From Bacillus licheniformis DSM 13 = ATCC 14580 (GTDB lineage Bacteria > Bacillota > Bacilli > Bacillales > Bacillaceae): DNA of 64,000 bases. Position 1 is the first letter of the stretch. Each line of letters begins with the position of its first letter. Both the position numbers and the translations under genes were made by a program. Shown here piece after piece: positions 15,773 through 24,155 of this stretch. Location: assembly GCF_000011645.1 (NCBI RefSeq), contig NC_006270.3, positions 224,501 to 288,500 of the forward strand. Direction: 5' to 3'. The notes below the pieces were generated by a model. That model ran no database searches and was not told where the DNA came from. It saw nothing but the letters and a program-made list of their open reading frames with translations.

Positions 15773-16513
15773 ATGAAAAAACTGATTATCAATGCTGATG
15801 ATTTTGGATATTCAAGAGGTGTGAACTACGGAATTATTGATGCCTATAAGCTCGGAATTTTAACATCAGCGACCTTTATGACGAATATGCCGGGCGCTGG
15901 TCACGCGGCCCGGCTGGCTCGCGAATCGCCCGGACTTGGGATCGGCGTACATTTGGTGCTGACCTGCGGAAGGCCGCTTTTGTCTGACCACCGGACGATT
16001 GTCGATTCAAAGGGAAGTTTTCGCAATCTCGCATTTTATCAAGGTGCTTTTACAATAGATGCCGATGAAGTATACCGCGAGTGGAAAACGCAGATTGAAA
16101 CATGCATCAACATGGGCTTGAAACCCGATCATTTGGACAGCCACCATCACATCAATGCTTATCCGGGCATCTCTGACGTATTTTTGTCGCTCGCCAAGGA
16201 GTATCGCCTGCCTGTCAGACGTAATATGGAGAGCGCCATAATAACGGAAAAAGGAGTGAAAACGACAGACTCTTTCTCACCTGTCCTTGAAGCGGCCTTA
16301 AAGGGTGAAGAAGCCGTCTCTGAACTGTTTGAAAAACATAATACCGTGGAGGTCATGACCCACCCGGCATACCTCGATAAGGAGCTTTTGACGAACTCTT
16401 CATATACTTATCCAAGAGTCGATGAACTTGAGTTTTTAACCGATCCGGACGTTGTCATCCGCTTGAACAAGCTTGCGGATGTCCAGCTTGTATCATTTAG
16501 GAATTTGACATAA
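15773..16513 (+). CDS. chbG: ChbG/YdjC-family carbohydrate deacetylase
   Basis: I chose ATG 15773 (MKKLIINADDFGYSRGVNYG), giving 246 residues; a longer frame from 15725 adds non-conserved residues. The family's metal and catalytic motifs are present: NADDFGYSRG at the N-terminus, GVHLVLTCGRPLL, and DHLDSHHHINAYPG near residue 125. ChbG removes one N-acetyl group from chitobiose or related diacetylated oligosaccharides. It is followed 13 bases later by a GlcNAc/glucose-type PTS permease, so the pair probably handles an imported amino sugar or its phosphate. No specific regulator is adjacent. Confidence 0.85.
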   Translation: MKKLIINADDFGYSRGVNYGIIDAYKLGILTSATFMTNMPGAGHAARLARESPGLGIGVHLVLTCGRPLLSDHRTIVDSKGSFRNLAFYQGAFTIDADEVYREWKTQIETCINMGLKPDHLDSHHHINAYPGISDVFLSLAKEYRLPVRRNMESAIITEKGVKTTDSFSPVLEAALKGEEAVSELFEKHNTVEVMTHPAYLDKELLTNSSYTYPRVDELEFLTDPDVVIRLNKLADVQLVSFRNLT

Positions 16514-16526
16514 GGAGAATGCCGGA

Positions 16527-17900
16527 ATGAAACATATACTTCAGCTGCTTGGAAAGTCTTTGCTGATTCCGATTACCGTTCTTCCGATCGCCGGGCTGCT
16601 GCTGCGGCTTTCTGCGGAGGATATGCTGGATATACCGCTTTTTCAAGCGTCAGGCGTGATTTTGAACAATATGGATGTCCTGATCGCGATCGGCATCGCC
16701 ATGGGCTTTGCCCGTTCAAAAGATAAAGGGATTCCTGCGCTGACAGGATATTTGGCGATAACCGTGTTAAAAGAGGGGATCGGCATCTTGAATCCGGACC
16801 TTGATATGAGCGTCTTCGGCGGGGTGCTCGCCGGCCTGATGGCGGCTTTCATTTATAATCAATTTCAACATGCAAGACTGCCAAGCATGTTTTCTTTTTT
16901 TGGCGGAGAGAAGTTTCCGATTACAATGATCGTATTGGTGACGATTCCGGTGGCAGGGTTTTTTTCGGTCGTCTGGCCTTACGCAGAGGCGGCGATCGAC
17001 GCTTTTAGCCAGTCGCTTGTTGGTCTTGGCGCTTTCGGTGTTTTTGTGTTCGGATTTCTGAACCGGTTTTTGCTTCCGTTCGGACTTCACCATGTCATGA
17101 ATACGTATATATATTTTGGGCTTGGGCGCTATGAGACGGCATCCGGAGAAGCGGTGACAGGGGAAATTACACGGTTTTTGAATGGAGACCCGACAGCCGG
17201 CTACTTTCTCGGCGGGTTTTTTATCACGATGATGTTCGGCATTCCGGCGATCGCTTTGGCAATAGCGCATGCAGCCAGAACGAGAAAAAAAGAAACGAAA
17301 GCACTCATGTCTTCCGGAGCAGCCACATCGCTGATCACCGGGATTACGGAACCGGTTGAATTCACGTTTTTATTTACTTCGCCTTTATTGTATTTTCTTC
17401 ACTCGGTCTATACGGGACTTGCCGGAGCGGTGCTCTGTTTGCTGGGGATTCGTCACGGCTTCTCATGGGGAGCGGGCGCCATCGATTATTTGCTGAATCT
17501 TAATTTGTCAGACGGCGGATTATTGATCATACCGGTGGGCGTTGCTTTTTTCGCGCTCTATTATGTTACGTTTTACTTTGTGATTATAAAGCGAAACGTT
17601 CCGGTGATCGGAAGGGAGCAGGAAACACCTGAAGGAGACCGGCTGCAGCAGTCTATGGCGGCAGGTATTCTCAAGTATATGGGCGGCCGTGAGAATGTCG
17701 TCACTTGTGAAAACTGTATTACCCGTTTGCGACTGAAATTAAAAGACACGTCATTGGCGGATGAAGCCCAATTAAAGCGATTGGGGGCGCACGGTGTGAT
17801 CATAATTGATCGGCATCATATTCAAATTGTGATTGGAACGGATGCGGGGACTGTAAAAAAAGACTTGCAGAACTTGATCGACGAATCTGCTCCGGATTAA
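16527..17900 (+). CDS. PTS transporter EIIC-EIIB, glucose/N-acetylglucosamine class
   Basis: A 457-residue fusion. The EIIC membrane domain (about 1-365, ten helices) has the class motifs RFLLPFGLHHVMN and ITGITEPVEFTFLFTSPLLY. The EIIB domain (about 385-457) carries the phosphorylatable Cys in ENCITRLRLKLKDTS. It resembles NagP more than PtsG in the EIIC loops. There is no EIIA domain, so phosphate must come from an EIIA encoded elsewhere, as for NagP in B. subtilis. Together with ChbG it suggests uptake of N-acetylglucosamine or a chito-disaccharide. Substrate remains inferred. Confidence 0.82.
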   Translation: MKHILQLLGKSLLIPITVLPIAGLLLRLSAEDMLDIPLFQASGVILNNMDVLIAIGIAMGFARSKDKGIPALTGYLAITVLKEGIGILNPDLDMSVFGGVLAGLMAAFIYNQFQHARLPSMFSFFGGEKFPITMIVLVTIPVAGFFSVVWPYAEAAIDAFSQSLVGLGAFGVFVFGFLNRFLLPFGLHHVMNTYIYFGLGRYETASGEAVTGEITRFLNGDPTAGYFLGGFFITMMFGIPAIALAIAHAARTRKKETKALMSSGAATSLITGITEPVEFTFLFTSPLLYFLHSVYTGLAGAVLCLLGIRHGFSWGAGAIDYLLNLNLSDGGLLIIPVGVAFFALYYVTFYFVIIKRNVPVIGREQETPEGDRLQQSMAAGILKYMGGRENVVTCENCITRLRLKLKDTSLADEAQLKRLGAHGVIIIDRHHIQIVIGTDAGTVKKDLQNLIDESAPD

Positions 17901-17959
17901 AAACTGAAGTTGCTTTTGAGGAATCTGCGCAGCATCGTACGATTTTTGAACAAATAAGC

Positions 17960-17990
17960 TTGCACCTCCAGCAGCGTGAGGCTTTATGAT
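17960..17990 (+). promoter_or_regulatory. MerR-type promoter with 19-base spacer
   Basis: TTGCAC (17960-17965) and TATGAT (17985-17990) are separated by 19 bases, the lengthened spacer typical of MerR-activated promoters. The spacer contains the dyad CCTC-cagcagcgt-GAGG. It lies immediately before the MerR gene, implying autoregulation. Confidence 0.75.
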
Positions 17991-18021
17991 GGATATGAAT
18001 CGTCAGTTGGAGGTGACTCTT

Positions 18022-18798
18022 ATGAAAAAAGATGAGTATTATTCAATCGGTGTTTTCTCAGAAATGACAGGGACATCCATTCGGACGCTCCATTATTACG
18101 ATGAAATCGGCCTGTTGAAACCTGAAAAAGAGACGGGAACCGGCCGCCGTCTCTACACAGACAGAGATGCGAAAGATTTGCAGAAGATCATATGTTTTAA
18201 GTTTCTGGGGTACAGCCTTGAACAAATTCGCGCTTTCATGAAGGATGCATGCTTCGATGCTGGTCTGATTGAGGCGCTGCAGGAGCAGAAAAGGGTGCTG
18301 GAGGAGAGGAAGGAGCATATTGAAACAGGGCTGAAAGCGATCGACAGGACGATCGGTCTTCTGGAAGAGGAAGAGGAAATCGACAGTTCTGTTTTCATGA
18401 GCCTGCTGAACAGCATCCAGACGGAGAAGGAGCAGCGCGAATGGCTTGAACAGCAGGTGTCTAAAAGTTTTGCCGATGATGTATTCGGCAAATCAGAGGA
18501 AGAGATGGCCAAATTGGATCAAGAGTATGTTCGTTTATCTAAGGAAGCCAAGCGGCTCATGGGAAAACCGGTTGATGACCCCGAGGTGCAGGACATGGCA
18601 GACCGGTATATGAAGACGAGTTTGGAGTTTGTCGGAGAGGGCGTGCTGTCGGCTTTAGGACAGATGGAGACAATAGAATCGCGGCAGCTGGCAGAGAAAT
18701 TTCCTTCACCATTTACAAAAGAAGAAGAAGAGTGGCTGCAGCGGGTGTTCGAATATTATATGATTCACAACGATTTCTGTCCCGAAAGCGGCGGATGA
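18022..18798 (+). CDS. MerR-family regulator with TipAS-like effector region
   Basis: I chose ATG 18022 because TTGGAGGTGA lies directly upstream, giving 258 residues. The N-terminal winged helix-turn-helix reads YYSIGVFSEMTGTSIRTLHY then YDEIGLLKPEKETGTGRR. A long dimerisation coiled coil follows (about 85-135, EQKRVLEERKEHIETGLKAI). The acidic C-terminal half is like the multidrug-binding part of TipA/Mta-type activators. No obvious target gene other than itself lies downstream. A second protein of the same class is encoded at 55229. Confidence 0.85.
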   Translation: MKKDEYYSIGVFSEMTGTSIRTLHYYDEIGLLKPEKETGTGRRLYTDRDAKDLQKIICFKFLGYSLEQIRAFMKDACFDAGLIEALQEQKRVLEERKEHIETGLKAIDRTIGLLEEEEEIDSSVFMSLLNSIQTEKEQREWLEQQVSKSFADDVFGKSEEEMAKLDQEYVRLSKEAKRLMGKPVDDPEVQDMADRYMKTSLEFVGEGVLSALGQMETIESRQLAEKFPSPFTKEEEEWLQRVFEYYMIHNDFCPESGG

Positions 18799-18802
18799 AA
18801 AA

Positions 18803-18843
18803 AGGCAGTTCCGGCGGAATTTAAAACACGCCGGAGCTTTTTA
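18803..18843. terminator. Bidirectional terminator between the MerR and DUF421 genes
   Basis: AGTTCCGGC and GCCGGAGCT pair (one G-U) across an AT-rich loop, with A-runs on one side and T-runs on the other, so it works for both converging genes. Confidence 0.75.
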
Positions 18844-19563
18844 ATGCAAAAGCTCCGGCTCAATTTTCGTCGTTTGATTATCGAGCGAAACATGCAGTTC
18901 ATGGTTTTGATTAACCGAAGCGAAAAAGATTTCATCCATTCGTTCAAGCCCTTTCTTCTTCAGCTGGTTTTTGAGCCAGCTTTCTGTTACATTCAATTGC
19001 TGAAGGACAGACGTGTACACTTTTCCGTCAACGATGACCGGATATGAAAATTCGCCGCTGCTTTTTTGAATTCCCATATCTTCAGCTGTGATTTCCATTT
19101 TATTTGGCTTTTTGTATACCGTTAAATTTCCGTTCGCCTCTACAAACGCCATTTCTACGTCGCTGACATTGAAAACGTCTTTTTCCCGAAGCATTTGCAG
19201 AATATTATCCACTGAATATTTGATTCGTTTCAGATTGCCGACGATAAACGTTCCGTTTTTGATGACGATGGTCGGTTCAAATGTAATTAGACGTCCCAGC
19301 GTTCGGTATTTGATCATGAGATTTGAAGCGAGTCTTTGCAATAGGGCAATCGCAGCCACCGCAGCGGCGGTATGCAAATGTTCAATCTTCGGATCGGCTA
19401 TGTCCGCTCCGACAACGGCACCCAATGTAATAATGATTAAAAAATCAAACACAGGCATTTCTCCGATTGAGCGTTTTCCCATGAACAATGTGACAACCAA
19501 TAAAAGCGGAAGGATGGTAATGATTCGCCCGTAGACAACCAAAATTTCTTTCACAGTTTCCAT
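18841..19563 (-). CDS. DUF421 (YetF/YdfS-type) membrane protein
   Basis: A 240-residue protein with three N-terminal membrane helices (about 10-30, 38-55, 63-80), including MGKRSIGEMPVFDFLIIITL, the hallmark of DUF421. The cytoplasmic part (about 85-240) carries EPTIVIKNGTFIVGNLKRIK and MLREKDVFNVSDVEMAFVEA. In spore formers relatives affect spores, but function is unsettled. Its start lies 13 bases inside the upstream gamma-carbonic-anhydrase-like gene, so the two are translationally coupled. This coupling suggests a shared membrane-associated role. Confidence 0.85.
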   Translation of the reverse strand: METVKEILVVYGRIITILPLLLVVTLFMGKRSIGEMPVFDFLIIITLGAVVGADIADPKIEHLHTAAAVAAIALLQRLASNLMIKYRTLGRLITFEPTIVIKNGTFIVGNLKRIKYSVDNILQMLREKDVFNVSDVEMAFVEANGNLTVYKKPNKMEITAEDMGIQKSSGEFSYPVIVDGKVYTSVLQQLNVTESWLKNQLKKKGLERMDEIFFASVNQNHELHVSLDNQTTKIEPELLH

Positions 19564-20261
19564 TGTCTTTCTTCCTTTTTGTAGCCTTTTGCCAATTCAA
19601 GGTTGACGGATGTCATTTTGGAGTTGAGATCATGATATGGATAGGAATCGGTTATTTCTGGCAGCCGGTTGGCATCTTCCTGGTTTGAAATCACACGACC
19701 CGCCGAGACAAATCGTTTTGGGGGGATTGTAACACCGATTATTTTTGCTCCCGGTTCGATCACCGTATCCTCCTGGATATAGGCATCAAAAACAAGGCTT
19801 TGCATCCCGACAAAAACATTTTTGTCAATTCGAACGGGGCCGTAAATTTGACATTGCGGGGCGAGTGACACTTTCTCGCCTATGTAAATGGAATACGATT
19901 CACGGTCCTTAAAAACGGAATGTTCAGTAACAGGGCTGTTGTATTCATAGTTTTTCAATCCGTGCAAGACAACTCCGTCCTGGATATTGCAGTCATGGCT
20001 GATGAAGATTTTTAATCCCACGTCTCCTCTGATCGAAGAGAAAGGCCCGATGAAAACGTTGCGCCCGATGACCACACTGCCGATGACCGAGGCGAAATGA
20101 TGGATGTAAGAGGACGCATCAATGTCCGGAATATCTGCTTCTTGATTAAATGACGCCGTGATATTGGGGCTGACATTATCTTGAATCAGCAACTTTTCAA
20201 GAAACTTGCCGGCGAGTGATGAAACCGTTAATCCAAGGATGAGTTTGCTGCTTAATTTCAT
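19551..20261 (-). CDS. Gamma-carbonic-anhydrase-like hexapeptide protein lacking two zinc ligands
   Basis: A 236-residue left-handed beta-helix protein with an N-terminal hydrophobic segment (about 5-20). It aligns by eye with the archaeal enzyme Cam over its whole length: IRGDVGLKIFISHDCNIQDG, VVLHGLKN, VFVGMQSLVF, VIEPGAKIIGVTIP, and a C-terminal LPEITDSYPYHD helix. The first zinc ligand corresponds to His100. The other two, in Cam's LAHQSQVHG, are Pro135 and Tyr140 here (LAPQCQIYG). It is therefore probably not a carbonic anhydrase and may be a structural or acyl-binding relative. The gene overlaps the downstream DUF421 gene by 13 bases. Confidence 0.82.
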   Translation of the reverse strand: MKLSSKLILGLTVSSLAGKFLEKLLIQDNVSPNITASFNQEADIPDIDASSYIHHFASVIGSVVIGRNVFIGPFSSIRGDVGLKIFISHDCNIQDGVVLHGLKNYEYNSPVTEHSVFKDRESYSIYIGEKVSLAPQCQIYGPVRIDKNVFVGMQSLVFDAYIQEDTVIEPGAKIIGVTIPPKRFVSAGRVISNQEDANRLPEITDSYPYHDLNSKMTSVNLELAKGYKKEERQWKL

Positions 20262-20763
20262 ATGACCTGCCTCCTTTATTCAGGTAGTCTGCCTAAAAAA
20301 CGGGAATATTATTTAATAAAAGCGCGGCGGCGGTCTGAAACCAAAAAAGAGGATATGGAGGAGACAACGGCTAATAAAGCAATGGAGTATGTTTCACTAA
20401 TCAATTGGTGCGGGAATTTTGGGAAAACCGATGAAAACGGGATCGCCCGTTTTAACAAACACACGGAAACGATTGCCCTGAGGATCTATTTTAAATGAGG
20501 AGAGATTCGAATTTGAAGCTAAAAAAGATGGGCAAATCGTAAAGCATGCGGTAGAGAATTATAAGGAAGAGACAAATACCGCAGCTCCTCCTGCCAAAAA
20601 GGATAGAGACACTGGACATGTCGAAAAAACAGGAGGCAACCCGCTGCCGAATACAGGAAATGCCGGTCTGTATCGTGCTTTACTCATTGGACCCATCTTT
20701 CTTATTATCGGACTTGCTATGTTTGTTTTAAACCGTAAAAAGACTCAAAATCAAAGTGTGTAA
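20262..20763 (+). pseudogene. Remnant of an LPXTG cell-wall-anchored surface protein
   Basis: Only the C-terminal end of a sortase substrate remains. One frame reads KTDENGIARFNKHTETIALR, like a Cna/SpaA-type repeat. After a one-base shift near 20490 (TTTT read as TTT restores it) the frame continues ERFEFEAKKDGQIVKHAVEN. It then gives a spacer, the sorting motif LPNTG, a membrane helix (LLIGPIFLIIGLAMFVL) and a positive tail RKKTQNQ. No start codon, signal peptide or adhesive domain is present upstream, so the gene is 5'-truncated as well as frameshifted. It lies between divergently and convergently oriented housekeeping-type genes. Confidence 0.75.
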
Positions 20764-20770
20764 ATATTCC

Positions 20771-20799
20771 CCAAAAAGACGGCGTTACGGCTGTCTTTT
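20771..20799. terminator. Bidirectional terminator
   Basis: AAAAAGACGGC pairs with GCTGTCTTTTT (one G-U) around a 6-base loop. It lies after the LPXTG remnant and overlaps the last codons of the DUF2809 gene. Confidence 0.65.
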
Positions 20800-21183
20800 T
20801 CGTTTGCGGAACAGCATTTCGCCCGCGGCGCCTGCGGAAACGCCGAGCACATAAGCCAATAAATCGCTCCACAGAAATCCATAACCGAGAATGAGCCCTC
20901 CGAGCGGAGCGGCTCTGATATTGTCAATCCATGGAGCGTGATACAGCTGGCTGCATTCAATCATAAAACAAAACACCAGCGCAATCAGCGCCGCGGAAGC
21001 CGTCTTCGCGTTTTTGAACAGAAAGCCTGCGCCGAAGAAAATCATCAGCGCCCACAGCGCATCCCCTAAATATACATTCACGATGTCCGGCAGCATATCG
21101 GCCGTCTTTCTTGAAGCAAGCCCCGCCGCCATCGCTGCGAATGTCAGCGCAAGCCGGCCTATCCGGCTTCTTTTCATATTCAT
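20785..21183 (-). CDS. DUF2809 membrane protein
   Basis: A 132-residue protein with about four membrane helices. The motifs GDALWALMIFFGAGFLF and FMIECSQLYHAPWIDNIR are typical of the DUF2809 family (YjgA-like). No function is known. The Arg-rich C-terminus (RKRKRQP) faces the cytoplasm by the positive-inside rule. Monocistronic, with the gene's end inside the terminator hairpin shared with the LPXTG remnant. Confidence 0.82.
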   Translation of the reverse strand: MNMKRSRIGRLALTFAAMAAGLASRKTADMLPDIVNVYLGDALWALMIFFGAGFLFKNAKTASAALIALVFCFMIECSQLYHAPWIDNIRAAPLGGLILGYGFLWSDLLAYVLGVSAGAAGEMLFRKRKRQP

Positions 21184-21296
21184 GGCTGAACCCCGTTTCT
21201 GCCAAAGCAGGTTAAGTAAATCTTCGGAGACATGACGGATACGAGAGGAAAAATGTTTTATACCTTTTGGCGTGAAGCGGTTTTAAAATGAACGTG

Positions 21297-21325
21297 AAAA
21301 AGCCGCCGTACCCGGCGGCTTTTCG
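21297..21325 (-). terminator. Terminator of glsA-glnT
   Basis: On the minus strand AAAAGCCGCCG and CGGCGGCTTTTT form a strong GC stem with a 5-base loop, two bases past the glnT stop. Confidence 0.85.
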
Positions 21326-21327
21326 TG

Positions 21328-22758
21328 TTATATCGCATTTTTGCTTTCGGATTTTTGTTCGGTGCCGGAGTGCTCCCAGCATTCGATGCCTTCATGGTTT
21401 TTAATGACATCTTTATAAAAGACCGGGTCTTTGCCCGCTTTGCGCTGTTTCACATAGTCTTTCAAGGCGGCAAATGCCACTTTTGACAGCAGGAAAATCG
21501 CAATCAGGTTGACGATGACCATCAGGCCCATGAACAAATCGGCGAGGTCCCACACAAGCTGGACTTTTGATACCGATCCGAAGATGACCATCGCAAGCAC
21601 ACAGATCCGGTAAATGAAGAGCCATGCTTTGTTCGTGTGCAGGAATTCGATATTCGTCTCGCCGTAGTAGTAGTTTCCGATCAAGGTGCTGAAAGAAAAC
21701 AGGAACACCATAATGGCGAGAAAGCCTGAGGCCCATGCTCCGATGTGCGTGCTGAGCGACGCTTGCGTCAACTCGATTCCGCTAAGCCCCGGCTCTTTAT
21801 ACGCATCGGAAAACAAAATGATAAAAGCCGTGCTTGAACAAATCACCAAAGTGCTCGTAAAGACTCCTAAAGCCTGGACAAGGCCCTGTTTGACAGGGTG
21901 GCTCGTAGTGGCTGCGGCTGCGGCATTCGGCGCGCTGCCCATCCCGGCTTCATTCGAGAAGAGGCCGCGTTTGATCCCGTTCATCAGGGCCGCGCCGATG
22001 GCTCCGCCCGCCGCTTGTTCAAGGCCAAACGCATGACCGATAATCAAAGAGATGACGTCCGGCAGTTTCGTAATATTCATCAGCATGACGAAAACGGCGA
22101 CGCCGATATATAAGACGGCCAGGCATACGACGATATATTCGGACAGCTTGGCGATCCGTTTGATTCCCCCGAATGTAATGATGCCGAAAACAATCGTGAT
22201 GATAATTCCCAGTGTGAGACGGTCTGTCCCGAACGAGTTTTCAAAAGCGACCGTTATTGTATTGGACTGGACCGCGTTAAAAACGATCCCGAAGGACAAT
22301 GTGATCAAGACGGCAAAAACCGCGCCCATCCAGCGTTTTTTCAAGCCCTTTTCCATATAGTAAGCAGGGCCGCCGCGGAAGCCGTCTTTATCCTTTATTT
22401 TATAAATTTGCGCCAGCGTGCTTTCGACAAAGCTTGACGCCGAACCGATGATGGCGATGATCCACATCCAAAAGATAGCGCCGGGTCCGCCCAAGGCAAT
22501 GGCGATCGCAATCCCCGTAATATTTCCTGTTCCTACTCTCGCGGCCATGCTGATGCAAAAAGCCTGAAAAGGCGAAATTCCGTTTTTGTCGGGCGTTCCT
22601 TCCTTTAAAACACGGAACATGTCTTTCAGCAAGCGAACTTGAAAGAACTTAGATTTAAAAGTAAAAAACAGTCCCGAAGCAAGAAGCATAATAATCAATA
22701 GTTTTGACCAAAGAAAATCATTTGTGACACCAATGACTTCTTGAAGGAATTGCTGCAT
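21328..22758 (-). CDS. glnT: Glutamine:sodium symporter of the AGCS family
   Basis: A 476-residue membrane protein with about ten helices. The sodium:alanine/glycine symporter (AGCS) family motif is visible in FQAFCISMAARVGTGNITGI and in GLFSNEAGMGSAPNAAAAAT. Its position directly after glutaminase matches B. subtilis glnT (ybgH) beside glsA (ybgJ), and the same neighbours glnK-glnL lie on the other side. It should import glutamine for hydrolysis by GlsA. The 24-base gap to glsA and the shared terminator make one operon, controlled from the promoter near 24000. Confidence 0.88.
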   Translation of the reverse strand: MQQFLQEVIGVTNDFLWSKLLIIMLLASGLFFTFKSKFFQVRLLKDMFRVLKEGTPDKNGISPFQAFCISMAARVGTGNITGIAIAIALGGPGAIFWMWIIAIIGSASSFVESTLAQIYKIKDKDGFRGGPAYYMEKGLKKRWMGAVFAVLITLSFGIVFNAVQSNTITVAFENSFGTDRLTLGIIITIVFGIITFGGIKRIAKLSEYIVVCLAVLYIGVAVFVMLMNITKLPDVISLIIGHAFGLEQAAGGAIGAALMNGIKRGLFSNEAGMGSAPNAAAAATTSHPVKQGLVQALGVFTSTLVICSSTAFIILFSDAYKEPGLSGIELTQASLSTHIGAWASGFLAIMVFLFSFSTLIGNYYYGETNIEFLHTNKAWLFIYRICVLAMVIFGSVSKVQLVWDLADLFMGLMVIVNLIAIFLLSKVAFAALKDYVKQRKAGKDPVFYKDVIKNHEGIECWEHSGTEQKSESKNAI

Positions 22759-22782
22759 GCTTTCACCTCTTTTTTTGTAATT

Positions 22783-23766
22783 TTAAAAAATACTGAGATC
22801 CCATTCACGGGCTATATGTTTTAAAAGCATTCCGCCCGTCATGCTGTTTCCGTAATCGTCAATCGCCGGACCATAGATGCCGATGCCGCATCCGTGCTGA
22901 AAAGGCTGTTCTCTTTTCACGCTGGCGGGCACCGCGCACATGATTCCGCCGGAGACGCCGCTTTTTGCCGGAATGCCGACAAAGGCCGCGAATTTTCCTG
23001 ATGCATTATACATTCCGCACGTCAGCATTAAAGCTTTTGTCAGCCGCGCGACATCCTTCGGAATGACATGTTCACGGCGGAAAGGATGGTATCCGTCATT
23101 TGCAAGAATCATGCCGATCAAGGCGATGTCTTCAGTGCTTCCTTCCATAGAGCATTGTTTCAGATAGACTTCAAGCGTTTCTTCAACGTCTGCTTCGAGG
23201 AAGCCGGTTTCCTTTAAATAATGGGCCAATGCTCTGTTCCGATGGGCGGTCTGCCACTCTGACCGAAAGACTTCCTCATTGATCTCAAGCCGTTTTCCAA
23301 TCATTTTTTCAATGACGTCATGAAGCGACTCTATTTTTCCCAGTGCCGATTCACCGGGAAGGATCGACGAAACGGTCAGCGCTCCGGCGTTGATCATCGG
23401 GTTAAACGGCTTTCCCGGCTTGTGCATTTCAAGGCGGATGATTGAATTGAACGCGTCTCCCGTCGGTTCTACATCAACACGGTCTAATACGTAAGAAATC
23501 CCTTTCGTCAAACACGCTGCGATAAAGCTGATCACCTTCGAGATGCTCTGGAGTGTGAATGATACGTCCGAATTTCCTGCTTTGATCATCGTTTGATCAG
23601 AGCCGATCACACAGATGCCGAGCTGGTTAGAGTCGATTTTTCCTAAAGCGGGAATGTATTCGGCGTTGCGTCCGCTTGAGGAAAAAGGACGGTAATGTTC
23701 GACCAAATCTTCAAGGCGGGATTGCCAGAAGCGGGCGTCATAGCGTTCTTCCAATACTTCATTCAT
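22783..23766 (-). CDS. glsA: Glutaminase
   Basis: A 327-residue serine-type glutaminase of the beta-lactamase-like fold. The catalytic region reads FTLQSISKVISFIAACLTKG (Ser-Ile-Ser-Lys, residues about 74-77), with MINAGALTVSSILPGE and a C-terminal GIPAKSGVSGGIM. It converts glutamine to glutamate and ammonia. The full length matches B. subtilis YbgJ. It is the first gene of the operon with glnT. The roughly 230-base leader between the promoter and the ATG contains no gene I can support. Confidence 0.92.
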   Translation of the reverse strand: MNEVLEERYDARFWQSRLEDLVEHYRPFSSSGRNAEYIPALGKIDSNQLGICVIGSDQTMIKAGNSDVSFTLQSISKVISFIAACLTKGISYVLDRVDVEPTGDAFNSIIRLEMHKPGKPFNPMINAGALTVSSILPGESALGKIESLHDVIEKMIGKRLEINEEVFRSEWQTAHRNRALAHYLKETGFLEADVEETLEVYLKQCSMEGSTEDIALIGMILANDGYHPFRREHVIPKDVARLTKALMLTCGMYNASGKFAAFVGIPAKSGVSGGIMCAVPASVKREQPFQHGCGIGIYGPAIDDYGNSMTGGMLLKHIAREWDLSIF

Positions 23767-23995
23767 CGAAATTCCTCCAATCCTGACCTGTTAAAGCCTG
23801 CAGGTTTGCTGAAAAAATACGAGGCTCTAAAAGCGGTGATTTGAGCATGGCGGCAGAAGGCAAAGGGGTAAAAGCCTGTGCCGCACAAGTTGTTTTAAAG
23901 CCTGTTCTTTCCTGGGAAAAAGGGGTTTGGATTGCACAAGGGAGTGAGTTGCGGAAAAATATAAGCGTTTTCAAATAGAGAAAATATACATTCAA

Positions 23996-24036
23996 TTTAT
24001 AATGGAACCTACATAAACCTACAAAAAGCGACAAAA
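23996..24036 (-). promoter_or_regulatory. glsA-glnT promoter with GlnL direct-repeat operator
   Basis: On the minus strand TTTTGT-CGCT-TTTTGT (plus 24021-24036) is an exact copy of the direct repeat I recall for B. subtilis GlnL (TTTTGT-N4-TTTTGT). Its second half overlaps the -35 TTGTAG (plus 24019-24024), which is 17 bases from a -10 TATAAA (plus 23996-24001). It explains glutamine-induced transcription of glsA-glnT. The remaining bases between glsA and glnK contain only an imperfect inverted repeat near 24054-24076. Confidence 0.75.
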
Positions 24037-24155
24037 AAATTTAAAAAATAAGCCGATTGATTTAAAAATCAAATCGACTGTGGGTAAAATGGGAGTTGCG
24101 GATATTGTGCGATTAACGCCAAAATAAAGCAACACGTTTGTAATGGAGGATCAGC

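Noticed and set aside
23759..24034. 91-codon minus-strand frame over the glsA leader
   Set aside because: It spans the glsA promoter and operator, so it is not within one transcript, and shows no domain.
24054..24076. Inverted repeat CGATTGATTT / AATCAAATCG near the glnK start
   Set aside because: Imperfect (one bulged A) and AT-rich; it could be chance and no regulator is implied.
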